From contig JAJTCI010000029.1 of NCBI GenBank assembly GCA_021323155.1, positions 1-12,837 of the forward strand: 12,837 bases of DNA, given 5' to 3'. The DNA comes from Chitinophagaceae bacterium. GTDB taxonomy: Bacteria; Bacteroidota; Bacteroidia; Chitinophagales; Chitinophagaceae. The notes beneath the pieces are model-generated. The model saw only the letters and a program-made list of their open reading frames with translations. It made no database searches and had not been told where the DNA came from. Both the position numbers and the translations under genes were made by a program. Shown one piece after another: positions 7,640 to 12,837 of the stretch. Numbering within the stretch: position 1 is the stretch's first letter; every line of letters starts with the position of its first letter.

Positions 7640-8176
7640 CTAAAACGAATTCTTCCACATCATACTTTCAATAGGACGGTCAGGTTGACCGCTGTACTTG
7701 GCGTTCTTTTTCTGGTTGTATTTAATTTCGATCTCACCGTCTACTGGGAAATAGATGAGTTGCCCGATAGGCATGCCCCTGTATACTTTGACGGGTTGCT
7801 TTACAGAGATCTCCAACGTCCAATTGCCGCAAAAGCCTACGTCGCCCTTGCCGGCGGTGGCATGTATATCGATGCCAAGCCGGCCGGTGGATGATTTGCC
7901 CTCCAGGAAAGGCACGTGCGCGTGTGTCTCGGTATATTCATCCGTTACACCCAGGTAGAATATATGCGGGTATAGTACAAACCCGTCTTCCGGTATCTCG
8001 AAATATTCGATCTCGTTATGCTTCTTCGCGTCAAGGATATGCTCGCGGTAGGTGGCCAGCCATTTACCCAGGTGCACGTCGTAGCTGTTGCTGCCCAGGC
8101 ATTCCCGGTCATACGGTTTGATGAGTATGGTGCCTTTGCCTATTTCTTCAAGGATGCGTGAATCGGATAAGATCAT
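7640..8176 (-). CDS. dcd: dCTP deaminase
   Basis: The product is 178 aa and is expected to convert dCTP to dUTP and ammonia, the route to dUMP for thymidylate synthesis (cytosolic homotrimer). The N-terminus MILSDSRILEEIGKG, then LGSNSYDVHLG (28-37), is typical. The signature EGKSSTGRLGIDIHATAG spans 92-109, with Ser/Arg residues for triphosphate binding. Glu122 in NWTLEI fits the catalytic Glu, and the C-terminal KYSGQPDRP (160-168) resembles the nucleotide-covering tail. It is slightly shorter than E. coli Dcd (193 aa). Whether it also hydrolyses dUTP, as some archaeal homologues do, cannot be judged. It is convergent with the M90-like gene and divergent from the phosphopantetheinyl transferase gene; no clear promoter was identified. 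Confidence 0.93.
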   Translation of the reverse strand: MILSDSRILEEIGKGTILIKPYDRECLGSNSYDVHLGKWLATYREHILDAKKHNEIEYFEIPEDGFVLYPHIFYLGVTDEYTETHAHVPFLEGKSSTGRLGIDIHATAGKGDVGFCGNWTLEISVKQPVKVYRGMPIGQLIYFPVDGEIEIKYNQKKNAKYSGQPDRPIESMMWKNSF

Positions 8177-8217
8177 TTGCTGGGTGGTTTCTGTGTTATC
8201 AGGGTGCTTTTATATCG

Positions 8218-8250
8218 TTGCTTTCCTGTGACTGATATCCCTTAACTTTG
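8218..8250 (+). promoter_or_regulatory. Candidate promoter of the phosphopantetheinyl transferase gene
   Basis: TAACTTTG (8243-8250) is a perfect match to the Bacteroidota -7 element TAnnTTTG. An upstream TTG (8218-8220) could serve as -33, although the 22-bp spacing is slightly long. The transcript would begin near 8254-8258, giving a leader of about 90 nt. Confidence 0.55.
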
Positions 8251-8251
8251 C

Positions 8252-8322
8252 ACCCCTTCCGGAATTTGGGGAGGAAGCTGGCATAATCGCTGCAATATAA
8301 AATGTATCCCGAAGGAAGGGGT
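8252..8322 (+). other. Putative structured 5' leader (end-closing stem)
   Basis: ACCCCTTCC (8252-8260) is perfectly complementary to GGAAGGGGT (8314-8322). It would form a 9-bp stem closing a ~53-nt internal region right at the predicted transcript 5' end. GGGA (8268-8271) and TCCC (8307-8310) can extend the fold. CTTCC (8256-8260) can instead pair with GGAAG (8273-8277), so two exclusive folds are possible. It ends 10 nt before the Shine-Dalgarno. It does not match a riboswitch class that I can recall. Confidence 0.4.
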
Positions 8323-8331
8323 CAATCTTAA

Positions 8332-8337
8332 AAGGAG
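8332..8337 (+). promoter_or_regulatory. Strong Shine-Dalgarno AAGGAG
   Basis: AAGGAG ends 8 nt before the ATG at 8346. Such a strong site is uncommon among the genes of this window, where A-rich leaders predominate. It fixes the start codon. Confidence 0.7.
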
Positions 8338-8345
8338 TTTATACA

Positions 8346-9041
8346 ATGCCGTTGTTTTATCAACAAAATATCAACGAGAGTACCAGGCTGGGTATCTGGA
8401 AGATCGAGGAACCGGAGCAGTTCTTCCTTGACGTGGTGCCACTTCAACGGAGCATCACACACCCCAATAAACGCTTGCAACACCTCGCCGGGCGCTACCT
8501 CCTCAAACACCTGTTTGACGACTTTCCCTACCGCGAGATCCAGGTGGCCGGAACGCGCAAGCCTTTCCTGCCCGATGAACAATACCATTTTTCCATTTCG
8601 CATTGTGGCGAATACGCGGCTGCCATCGTAAGCCGGTTCGAGCGTGTGGGCATCGATATTGAAATACCGACTGAAAAGGTGTTCCGCATACTGCACAAAT
8701 TCCTGCACAAGGAAGAACTGTTGCAGTTCAACCTGGCGGCGAGCCAGGTGGTGATGATGGATGTAATCGGTGATTTTGAACTGGAAGAATCAGACCCGCG
8801 CCTGCCCACTTTGCTCTGGTCCATCAAGGAATCGATTTTCAAATGGTGGGGCTGGGGTGAGGTCGATTTCAGCGACGCCATGCGGCTGGCACCCTTCGAT
8901 CTTAAAGAAGATGGGCACCTTACGGCGATGTTTATCAAGAACGAGATCGAGATCCCCCTGCGCGTGCAATACAGGCAGTGGGAAAACCTCCTGCTCACCT
9001 GGACAGCCACAGAACCCGACGTCATCAAGCGCGTCGATTGA
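8346..9041 (+). CDS. 4'-phosphopantetheinyl transferase, Sfp type
   Basis: The product is 231 aa. The enzyme is expected to move 4'-phosphopantetheine from coenzyme A to a Ser of acyl- or peptidyl-carrier proteins. Family motifs appear in order: RKPFLPDEQYHFSISH (71-86), VGIDIE (101-106, with metal ligands Asp104 and Glu106), and LWSIKESIFKWWG (157-169, with Glu162). The length fits the Sfp/AcpT-like group rather than the ~120-aa AcpS. An acidic insert (about 138-151, DVIGDFELEESD) lies before the WSIKES motif. No carrier protein, PKS or NRPS gene is nearby, so it may serve the housekeeping fatty-acid carrier or a distant cluster. It is probably monocistronic, with a structured leader and a strong Shine-Dalgarno. 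No clear intrinsic terminator follows; the repeat region starts about 20 bp downstream. Confidence 0.9.
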   Translation: MPLFYQQNINESTRLGIWKIEEPEQFFLDVVPLQRSITHPNKRLQHLAGRYLLKHLFDDFPYREIQVAGTRKPFLPDEQYHFSISHCGEYAAAIVSRFERVGIDIEIPTEKVFRILHKFLHKEELLQFNLAASQVVMMDVIGDFELEESDPRLPTLLWSIKESIFKWWGWGEVDFSDAMRLAPFDLKEDGHLTAMFIKNEIEIPLRVQYRQWENLLLTWTATEPDVIKRVD

Positions 9042-9060
9042 TCATTCACCATTCCCCCTT

Positions 9061-9102
9061 CACCTGTCACCTGTCACCTGCCGCCTGCCTCCTGTAACCT
9101 GG
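9061..9102. repeat. Heptanucleotide tandem repeat, six degenerate copies
   Basis: The sequence divides cleanly into 7-bp units: CACCTGT, CACCTGT, CACCTGC, CGCCTGC, CTCCTGT, AACCTGG. Copies decay from left to right. It lies 19 bp past the transferase stop codon. Confidence 0.85.
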
Positions 9103-9146
9103 CCTCATACCTGCCTCATACTTCCCCCGTACTTGCCTCGTACTTG
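9103..9146. repeat. 11-bp tandem repeat, four degenerate copies
   Basis: The units are CCTCATACCTG, CCTCATACTTC, CCCCGTACTTG and CCTCGTACTTG. They directly abut the heptamer array. A decayed continuation (ACTCGATGTTACTCGAC) follows to 9163. Confidence 0.85.
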
Positions 9147-9190
9147 ACTCGATGTTACTCGACTTATCCACATACCCCTAAACCATGCAT

Positions 9191-9290
9191 CTTCTTACAT
9201 CTTCTTACATGAACTGGCACGAACTGACATCTTCTTACATGAACTGGCACGAACTGACATCTTCTTACAGAAACTGGCACAAACAGGAAA
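9191..9290. repeat. 30-bp tandem repeat built of 10-bp subunits
   Basis: Three 30-bp copies lie at 9197-9226, 9227-9256 and 9257-9286; the first two are identical and the third has four or five changes. Each is made of 10-bp blocks in register: CTTCTTACAT, GAACTGGCAC, GAACTGACAT. An extra CTTCTTACAT precedes the array (9191-9200), and a decayed copy with CTTCTTACACGAACAGG lies at about 9312-9328. Because 30 is divisible by 3, open frames on both strands run through it; I do not regard them as genes. Confidence 0.9.
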
Positions 9291-9450
9291 AATTCCACCC
9301 TTTTCTTACGTCTTCTTACACGAACAGGAAACGTAGCAGTTACCACGTCGCAAATTGCATCCAAACGGGTTGATTTGAAAAGCAGGACAGTTCTTTGAAA
9401 TAATGGTCATCCTCGATGTGCATCCGCGTTCATTCGCGAACATTCGCATC
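9287..9450. other. Gene-free remainder of the 9042-9450 intergenic region
   Basis: After the tandem arrays this stretch holds a decayed 30-bp-type copy (to about 9330) and unique sequence. At 9430-9447 there is a GC-richer patch with repeated ATTCGC and an inverted GTTC/GAAC pair. I see no promoter, RNA gene or clear terminator here. Confidence 0.5.
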
Positions 9451-10593
9451 CTAGATCCTCCCGTACTTCCTCCTGTACGCGATAAGCAAACTGATCACAT
9501 CATCATAACTCTTTAGACCCGCGGCCTGGGCATTGGCGCGTAGGTATTGCTCGTACACACCGAGTACCACGGAGGAGACCTCTTCAGAGAAATAACCCTG
9601 GCGCTTCCTGAAATACTCACGCATCTTTCGCTGGTCGTAACGTACCAGTGTGTCAAGCCGCTGGTGGTATTCCGCGAGCACGCGGCCAACGCTGGTATCT
9701 TTTTCCAGGAAACTAACGCCACGCAATGTGCGCCGAACAGAGATGTAGAGGTCGAGGTAAACAGAGTACCGGAAATACGGATCACGCGATGCCGCGGATG
9801 CAAGATACCCGGCGAAACTGGCCTCGTCTTCTTTCGCGTAACCGATCTGGTGACCTATCTCGTGGCAGATGATGAATGGTTTCATCACTTCAGGTATCTG
9901 CGTCCGCAGTTGCGCTTCGCCCGAAAAAGGATTGTAATAACCGGTGAAGCCGAAATACTGTGCCGCGGCCGAGTAGATGCTTTTCTTGACCGAGACATTG
10001 GAATACGATAGGAAGGGAAATTCCCTGGCCACGCTGTCAAAGCATTTTTTCGCTTCCAGGCGAAACTGGCTGAAACTGCGCGATGGCAGTACCGTATCGG
10101 TGGAGATGACCAAACGGTTCTCGTTGAGCCGTTGCACGACTTCCGCCAACACCTGTTTCACTTCGGACGAATGGTATTTACCGATGGGCAGCTGCAGCTG
10201 GTATTCGAGGCCTTTCCGGTGGTAGTTCCAGCCCCATACGAAATTGAAGATGATGTAGACCCACATAAAGAAACGCAACAGGCGAAGCGCCCGTTGGGTG
10301 GTCTTTTTCCGCGTGATCTTTTTGCGGATAGCGGCGCGGGCGGTCTTAAAGATCTTCACGAGCAGCCAGACCGTCAAGACACCGTAGATGATGTCACCCA
10401 GGCTAAAGGGCAACCAACCGGTCATAGCCCGCTGGACCTGAGCGATATAAGGATAAATTTTTACCGAATACACTTGTTCGATCCAGGCAGGGAAAAAGGA
10501 CATGGCGCTCACGAATACCACCAGCGATACGGGAATCAGCCATTTTAGCCAGTCTTTCGGCTTATATTGCCTTGCTTTTGAAGGGTTTTCCAT
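9451..10593 (-). CDS. DUF3810 membrane protein with HExxH metallopeptidase motif
   Basis: The product is 380 aa. Three membrane segments are visible at about 18-36, 60-82 and 107-124, with a basic linker KKITRKK between the second and third. A large domain follows, containing YFGFTGYYNPFSGEAQLRT and then ICHEIGHQIGYAKEDEASF. HEIGH (244-248) is a zinc-binding HExxH, and Glu255 or Glu257 could be the third ligand. This matches the DUF3810 family, common in Bacteroidota and Firmicutes and of unknown substrate. The peptidase domain follows the third segment, so its side of the membrane depends on topology; with a cytoplasmic N-terminus it would be outside. The gene is divergent from yceD. No convincing promoter of its own was seen in the ~100-bp gap. 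Confidence 0.88.
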   Translation of the reverse strand: MENPSKARQYKPKDWLKWLIPVSLVVFVSAMSFFPAWIEQVYSVKIYPYIAQVQRAMTGWLPFSLGDIIYGVLTVWLLVKIFKTARAAIRKKITRKKTTQRALRLLRFFMWVYIIFNFVWGWNYHRKGLEYQLQLPIGKYHSSEVKQVLAEVVQRLNENRLVISTDTVLPSRSFSQFRLEAKKCFDSVAREFPFLSYSNVSVKKSIYSAAAQYFGFTGYYNPFSGEAQLRTQIPEVMKPFIICHEIGHQIGYAKEDEASFAGYLASAASRDPYFRYSVYLDLYISVRRTLRGVSFLEKDTSVGRVLAEYHQRLDTLVRYDQRKMREYFRKRQGYFSEEVSSVVLGVYEQYLRANAQAAGLKSYDDVISLLIAYRRKYGRI

Positions 10594-10640
10594 AACAATT
10601 TGCCAAATAACGTAAGATTGCCCGGAAAACCAATTTTCCC

Positions 10641-10671
10641 TTTGCTTTTCCCCTGCTTTCTCCTACCTTTG
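10641..10671 (+). promoter_or_regulatory. Consensus Bacteroidota promoter of the yceD-rpmF-plsX cluster
   Basis: TTTG (10641-10644), a 19-bp spacer and TACCTTTG (10664-10671) match the -33/-7 consensus with ideal spacing. The transcript should start near 10677, about 16 nt before the ATG at 10693. This excludes an in-frame ATG at 10600 as the start of the gene. Confidence 0.8.
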
Positions 10672-10692
10672 CCAACCCTAAAAAACCGGCCG

Positions 10693-11244
10693 ATGAGTAA
10701 CAGAAGGGAATTCGAAATAGCATTCGTTGGGTTGAAGCCGGGTATTCATGTTTTTGAATACAGAATAGAGGACAAGTTCTTTACAGAATATGGTGAACAG
10801 GATTTCCAGGATTGCCAGGCAAACGTGAAGCTGACGCTCGAAAAGAACAACGGCTTTATGTTGCTCAAATTCGATGTGGATGGAACGTTGGAAGTGAATT
10901 GCGACCGATGTGGTAACCCGTTGAAAATGCAGCTCTGGGACGAGTTCAATATCGTGGTTAAAATGGTGGAAGATCCGGAGGTGATGAACGACCAGGAAGA
11001 AGATCCCGATGTGTATTACATCAGCCACAGCGCCAGCCACCTGTACGTGGCGGACTGGATCTACGAATTCATCAACCTGAGCCTGCCGATGCAGAAGATG
11101 TGCCCGGAGGACGAAGTTGGCGGACCAAGGTGTAATCCCGAGGTGCTGGCCAAACTGAAGCAGATGGAAAACGAAGCGGAGCAGACCACCAACCCGATCT
11201 GGAAAGGACTGGAAAAGTTCAAAGACACCGAGAAAAAGAATTAA
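10693..11244 (+). CDS. yceD: YceD / DUF177 family protein (23S rRNA accumulation)
   Basis: The product is 183 aa. YceD family proteins are conserved beside rpmF, and in E. coli and plants they are needed for normal 23S rRNA accumulation. The sequence begins MSNRREFEIAFVGLKPGIHV. It has a CDRC pair (Cys70, Cys73) after DGTLEVN and a second pair, Cys137 and Cys147, in MCPEDEVGGPRC. These four Cys may hold a zinc ion, as in many DUF177 members. The C-terminus is charged (WKGLEKFKDTEKKN). I chose the start at 10693 because the promoter at 10641-10671 lies inside the longer frame beginning at 10600. rpmF follows after 71 bp. Confidence 0.9.
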   Translation: MSNRREFEIAFVGLKPGIHVFEYRIEDKFFTEYGEQDFQDCQANVKLTLEKNNGFMLLKFDVDGTLEVNCDRCGNPLKMQLWDEFNIVVKMVEDPEVMNDQEEDPDVYYISHSASHLYVADWIYEFINLSLPMQKMCPEDEVGGPRCNPEVLAKLKQMENEAEQTTNPIWKGLEKFKDTEKKN

Positions 11245-11246
11245 CC

Positions 11247-11271
11247 GTTGACGATATCGTTGACAGTTGAC
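11247..11271 (+). repeat. Three GTTGAC direct repeats in the rpmF leader
   Basis: GTTGAC occurs at 11247-11252, 11259-11264 and 11266-11271, with the palindrome CGATATCG (11252-11259) between the first two. They lie in the yceD-rpmF spacer, about 45-70 nt before the rpmF start. They could be a regulatory site for L32 or chance. Confidence 0.4.
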
Positions 11272-11315
11272 CGGAACATAAACAAGAATTTTTTAAAAGG
11301 ATAAAACAACAGGTT

Positions 11316-11510
11316 ATGCCAAATCCTAAACGCAGACACTCGCAGCAAAGAAGCGCCAAGAGAAGAACGCACTACAAAGCTGAAGAAGTTACGCTGAGCA
11401 AAGACACGACGACAGGTGAAATGCACCCGCGTCACCGTGCACACGTTAGTGAAGGTAAATTATACTACAAGGGAAAATTAGTGGCTGAGAAAGCGCCTTT
11501 AAAAGCCTAA
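11316..11510 (+). CDS. rpmF: 50S ribosomal protein L32
   Basis: The product is 64 aa, a normal length for L32. The N-terminus MPNPKRRHSQQRSAKRRTHY is diagnostic and is followed by the usual C-terminal part (GEMHPRHRAHVSEGKLYYKG). L32 binds 23S rRNA near the exit side of the large subunit. This copy has no cysteine at all, so it is the zinc-independent form; the usual zinc-binding Cys positions are replaced in VTLSKDTTTGEMH. It sits between yceD and plsX as in most bacteria. An intrinsic terminator follows 26 bp after the stop. Confidence 0.96.
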   Translation: MPNPKRRHSQQRSAKRRTHYKAEEVTLSKDTTTGEMHPRHRAHVSEGKLYYKGKLVAEKAPLKA

Positions 11511-11535
11511 TCAATCATTTCACTTCACGATATTT

Positions 11536-11570
11536 GAACCCCGAAGGCCATAAAACCTTTGGGGTTTTGT
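11536..11570 (+). terminator. Intrinsic terminator between rpmF and plsX
   Basis: AACCCCGAAGG (11537-11547) pairs with CCTTTGGGGTT (11556-11566), one G-U pair, around an 8-nt loop. The T-rich tail is TTTTGT (11565-11570). It lies 21 bp before the plsX ATG. As plsX normally shares the transcript, it may act as a partial terminator that lowers plsX relative to rpmF. Confidence 0.7.
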
Positions 11571-11590
11571 ACTTAACTAAACTGCCGGAA

Positions 11591-12544
11591 ATGAATATTG
11601 CCATTGACATGATGGGCGGCGATTTTGCACCGCTGGAAGCTGTAAAGGGACTGCACCAATATATGAATGGCAATGGCGCCCCCGCCAATATTCTCTGCGT
11701 GGGCGACGAGATCCAGCTCCGCAAACTCCTCGACGAGTACCAGGTGATCTCACCCAATATCAACGTGGTACATGCCGCCGAAGTGATCGGCTACAACGAG
11801 CATCCCACGAAAGCCCTGAAAGAAAAACCCCGGTCGTCGATCGCTGTCGGGTTTCACCTGCTGGCCTCAGGCAAAGCAGACGCGTTCATCAGCGCGGGTA
11901 ACACCGGCGCCATGCTGGTAGGCGCAATGTTTACGATAAAGGCGATCGAAGGTGTGCAGCGGCCTACTATCGCTACAGTCATTCCCAAACTCAATGGTAA
12001 GACCGGCCTGCTGCTGGATGTTGGGTTGAACGCCGACTGTAAACCAGAGCACCTCGACCAGTTCGCGATACTGGGAACGCTCTACGCCACCAATATCCTT
12101 GGCATCGATTCACCGAAAGTGGGACTGATGAACGTAGGCGAGGAAGAAGGAAAAGGCAATGCGCTGGCGCAGGCTACCTATCCCCTGCTCAAGGAAAACG
12201 AACAGATCAATTTCATCGGCAACATCGAAGGTCGTGACGTGTTCAATGACAAAGCCGACGTAATGGTCTGTGATGGTTTTACAGGCAACGTGATCCTGAA
12301 AATGGCGGAGAGTTTTTACGATATCGCGCGTCACCGCAATATGCACACCGATGAGTACCTGCAACGCTTTCACTACGAGAATTACGGTGGCACACCGGTG
12401 CTTGGTGTGGCCCGACCCGTGATCATCGGCCACGGCATCAGCAATGCCACCGCGTTCTGGAATATGATACGCCTGGCTGAAAGAATGATCGAGACCGATG
12501 TCTGCGGCCAGGTGAAAAACAGCTTCGCGGTGGCAAGCTTATAA
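11591..12544 (+). CDS. plsX: Phosphate acyltransferase PlsX
   Basis: The product is 317 aa. PlsX converts acyl-ACP and phosphate to acyl-phosphate, the acyl donor used by PlsY to make lysophosphatidate; it is a peripheral membrane enzyme. The start MNIAIDMMGGDFAP is diagnostic, as are HAAEVIGYNEHPTKAL, ISAGNTGAMLVGAMF, MNVGEEEGKGN, DVMVCDGFTGNVILKM and GHGISNATAFWNMIR. The TTG at 11534 would place a 19-residue extension over a terminator hairpin, so the ATG at 11591 is preferred. fabH often follows plsX, but here a convergent small gene follows 7 bp later. I found no separate promoter, so expression likely depends on read-through from rpmF. Confidence 0.95.
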   Translation: MNIAIDMMGGDFAPLEAVKGLHQYMNGNGAPANILCVGDEIQLRKLLDEYQVISPNINVVHAAEVIGYNEHPTKALKEKPRSSIAVGFHLLASGKADAFISAGNTGAMLVGAMFTIKAIEGVQRPTIATVIPKLNGKTGLLLDVGLNADCKPEHLDQFAILGTLYATNILGIDSPKVGLMNVGEEEGKGNALAQATYPLLKENEQINFIGNIEGRDVFNDKADVMVCDGFTGNVILKMAESFYDIARHRNMHTDEYLQRFHYENYGGTPVLGVARPVIIGHGISNATAFWNMIRLAERMIETDVCGQVKNSFAVASL

Positions 12545-12555
12545 CGAACCGTTAT
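12541..12555. terminator. Perfect palindrome spanning the convergent stop codons
   Basis: ATAACG (12541-12546), loop AAC, and CGTTAT (12550-12555) form a 6-bp hairpin that includes the plsX stop and the stop of the minus-strand gene. It could end both transcripts, but it is AT-rich and lacks a clear U-run. Confidence 0.3.
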
Positions 12556-12737
12556 CTTCCTTTGCGTCCATCGCTGCCGCGCGCCTTACGTTCTTCTTTC
12601 TTATTCGCGCTTTTATCACGGCGCAACGGGTTATTGATGCCTCCCGCTTCGGAATGGAGTTGCTGAGCGCGTGGATCGCCGCTCTGGCTGCCTGTTTGAT
12701 TGGCTGGCCTGCTTGCCGGGCGTTTATTGTCTGCCAT
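12552..12737 (-). CDS. Small basic, probably disordered protein of unknown function
   Basis: The product is 61 aa when started at MADNKRPASRPANQTGSQSG; an upstream in-frame ATG at 12809 would add an unlike, more hydrophobic stretch, so I prefer the shorter form. The sequence is rich in Lys, Arg, Ser, Asn, Gln and Gly, with a C-terminal KKEERKARGSDGRKGR. There is no hydrophobic core, signal peptide or Cys. It is likely intrinsically disordered and could bind nucleic acid or ribosomes, but nothing shows this directly. I do not recognise the family. The stop lies 7 bp from the plsX stop on the opposite strand. An A/T-rich leader (TTATTTATAAAAACAGGGAAT) precedes the ATG, compatible with Bacteroidota initiation. 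Confidence 0.5.
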   Translation of the reverse strand: MADNKRPASRPANQTGSQSGDPRAQQLHSEAGGINNPLRRDKSANKKEERKARGSDGRKGR

Positions 12738-12837
12738 ATTCCCTGTTTTTATAAATAAAATTCTCCAGTCCACTTTGAAGATACCGTCGTTTGATCCCCC
12801 GGTACACAATGAACGCGCAATGATTATGCCCGTGTAT

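Noticed and set aside
8252..8322. Known riboswitch or small SRP RNA
   Set aside because: The GGAAG and GGGG segments faintly recall SRP RNA, but the conserved tetraloop and asymmetric internal loop are absent, and no SAM, TPP, cobalamin or preQ1 core was found.
9061..9290. CRISPR array
   Set aside because: The repeats are contiguous without unique spacers, have three different periods and no cas genes are nearby.
9164..9373. Open frames on both strands across the 30-bp repeat (decapeptide repeats)
   Set aside because: A 30-bp period is a multiple of three, so frames stay open by necessity. There is no Shine-Dalgarno, promoter or recognisable protein, and both strands are equally open.
11534..11590. 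TTG start at 11534 for plsX
   Set aside because: The added residues would be encoded by a terminator hairpin, and the PlsX N-terminus MNIAIDMMGGD begins exactly at the ATG at 11591.
12738..12837. A gene in the last 100 bp
   Set aside because: Short frames only; the upstream ATG at 12809 merely extends the small minus-strand gene with unlike sequence, and no promoter consensus is clear.

Overview
The window looks like a chromosomal segment from a member of the Bacteroidota, most likely the Chitinophagaceae or a near relative. The signs are an outer-membrane beta-barrel receptor with a CarboxypepD_reg-like domain, a Por secretion (T9SS) C-terminal sorting domain, a DUF3810 protein, -33/-7 promoters of the TTTG / TAnnTTTG type, and mostly weak Shine-Dalgarno sequences. 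The genus is an inference from gene content; no rRNA gene is present to confirm it.

Left part (1-5176), cell-envelope genes. A secreted protein of unknown function is cut by the left edge (minus strand). Facing away from it is a plus-strand pair: a small lipoprotein with two copies of a Met/His/Cys-containing motif, and an M23 peptidase-like lipoprotein 8 bp further on. Two minus-strand genes follow: a TonB-receptor-like outer-membrane protein, and a short surface protein that joins a receptor-type regulatory domain to a T9SS sorting domain. A clear intrinsic terminator separates these two.

Middle part (5177-9041). A DUF2130 coiled-coil protein with nuclease-like residues is translationally coupled (1-bp overlap) to a membrane-anchored M90/MtfA-like zinc peptidase. 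dCTP deaminase converges on that pair. A Sfp-type phosphopantetheinyl transferase diverges from dcd and has an apparently structured 5' leader and an unusually good Shine-Dalgarno.

Repeat region (9042-9450). About 400 bp without a credible gene contain three abutting or nearly abutting tandem arrays with different periods (7, 11 and 30 bp; the last is built from 10-bp subunits).

Right part (9451-12837). A DUF3810 membrane protein with an HExxH motif lies on the minus strand. It diverges from the conserved yceD (DUF177) - rpmF - plsX cluster, which links ribosome biogenesis to phospholipid synthesis. A textbook Bacteroidota promoter precedes yceD, and an intrinsic terminator lies between rpmF and plsX. 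A tiny, very basic protein on the minus strand converges on plsX. The last ~100 bp show no gene I can support.

No defence system, prophage, transposon, CRISPR array or tRNA was found. Most of the genes are ordinary housekeeping or envelope genes. The less explained items are the DUF2130-M90 pair, the twin-motif lipoprotein, the phosphopantetheinyl transferase leader and the composite repeat array.
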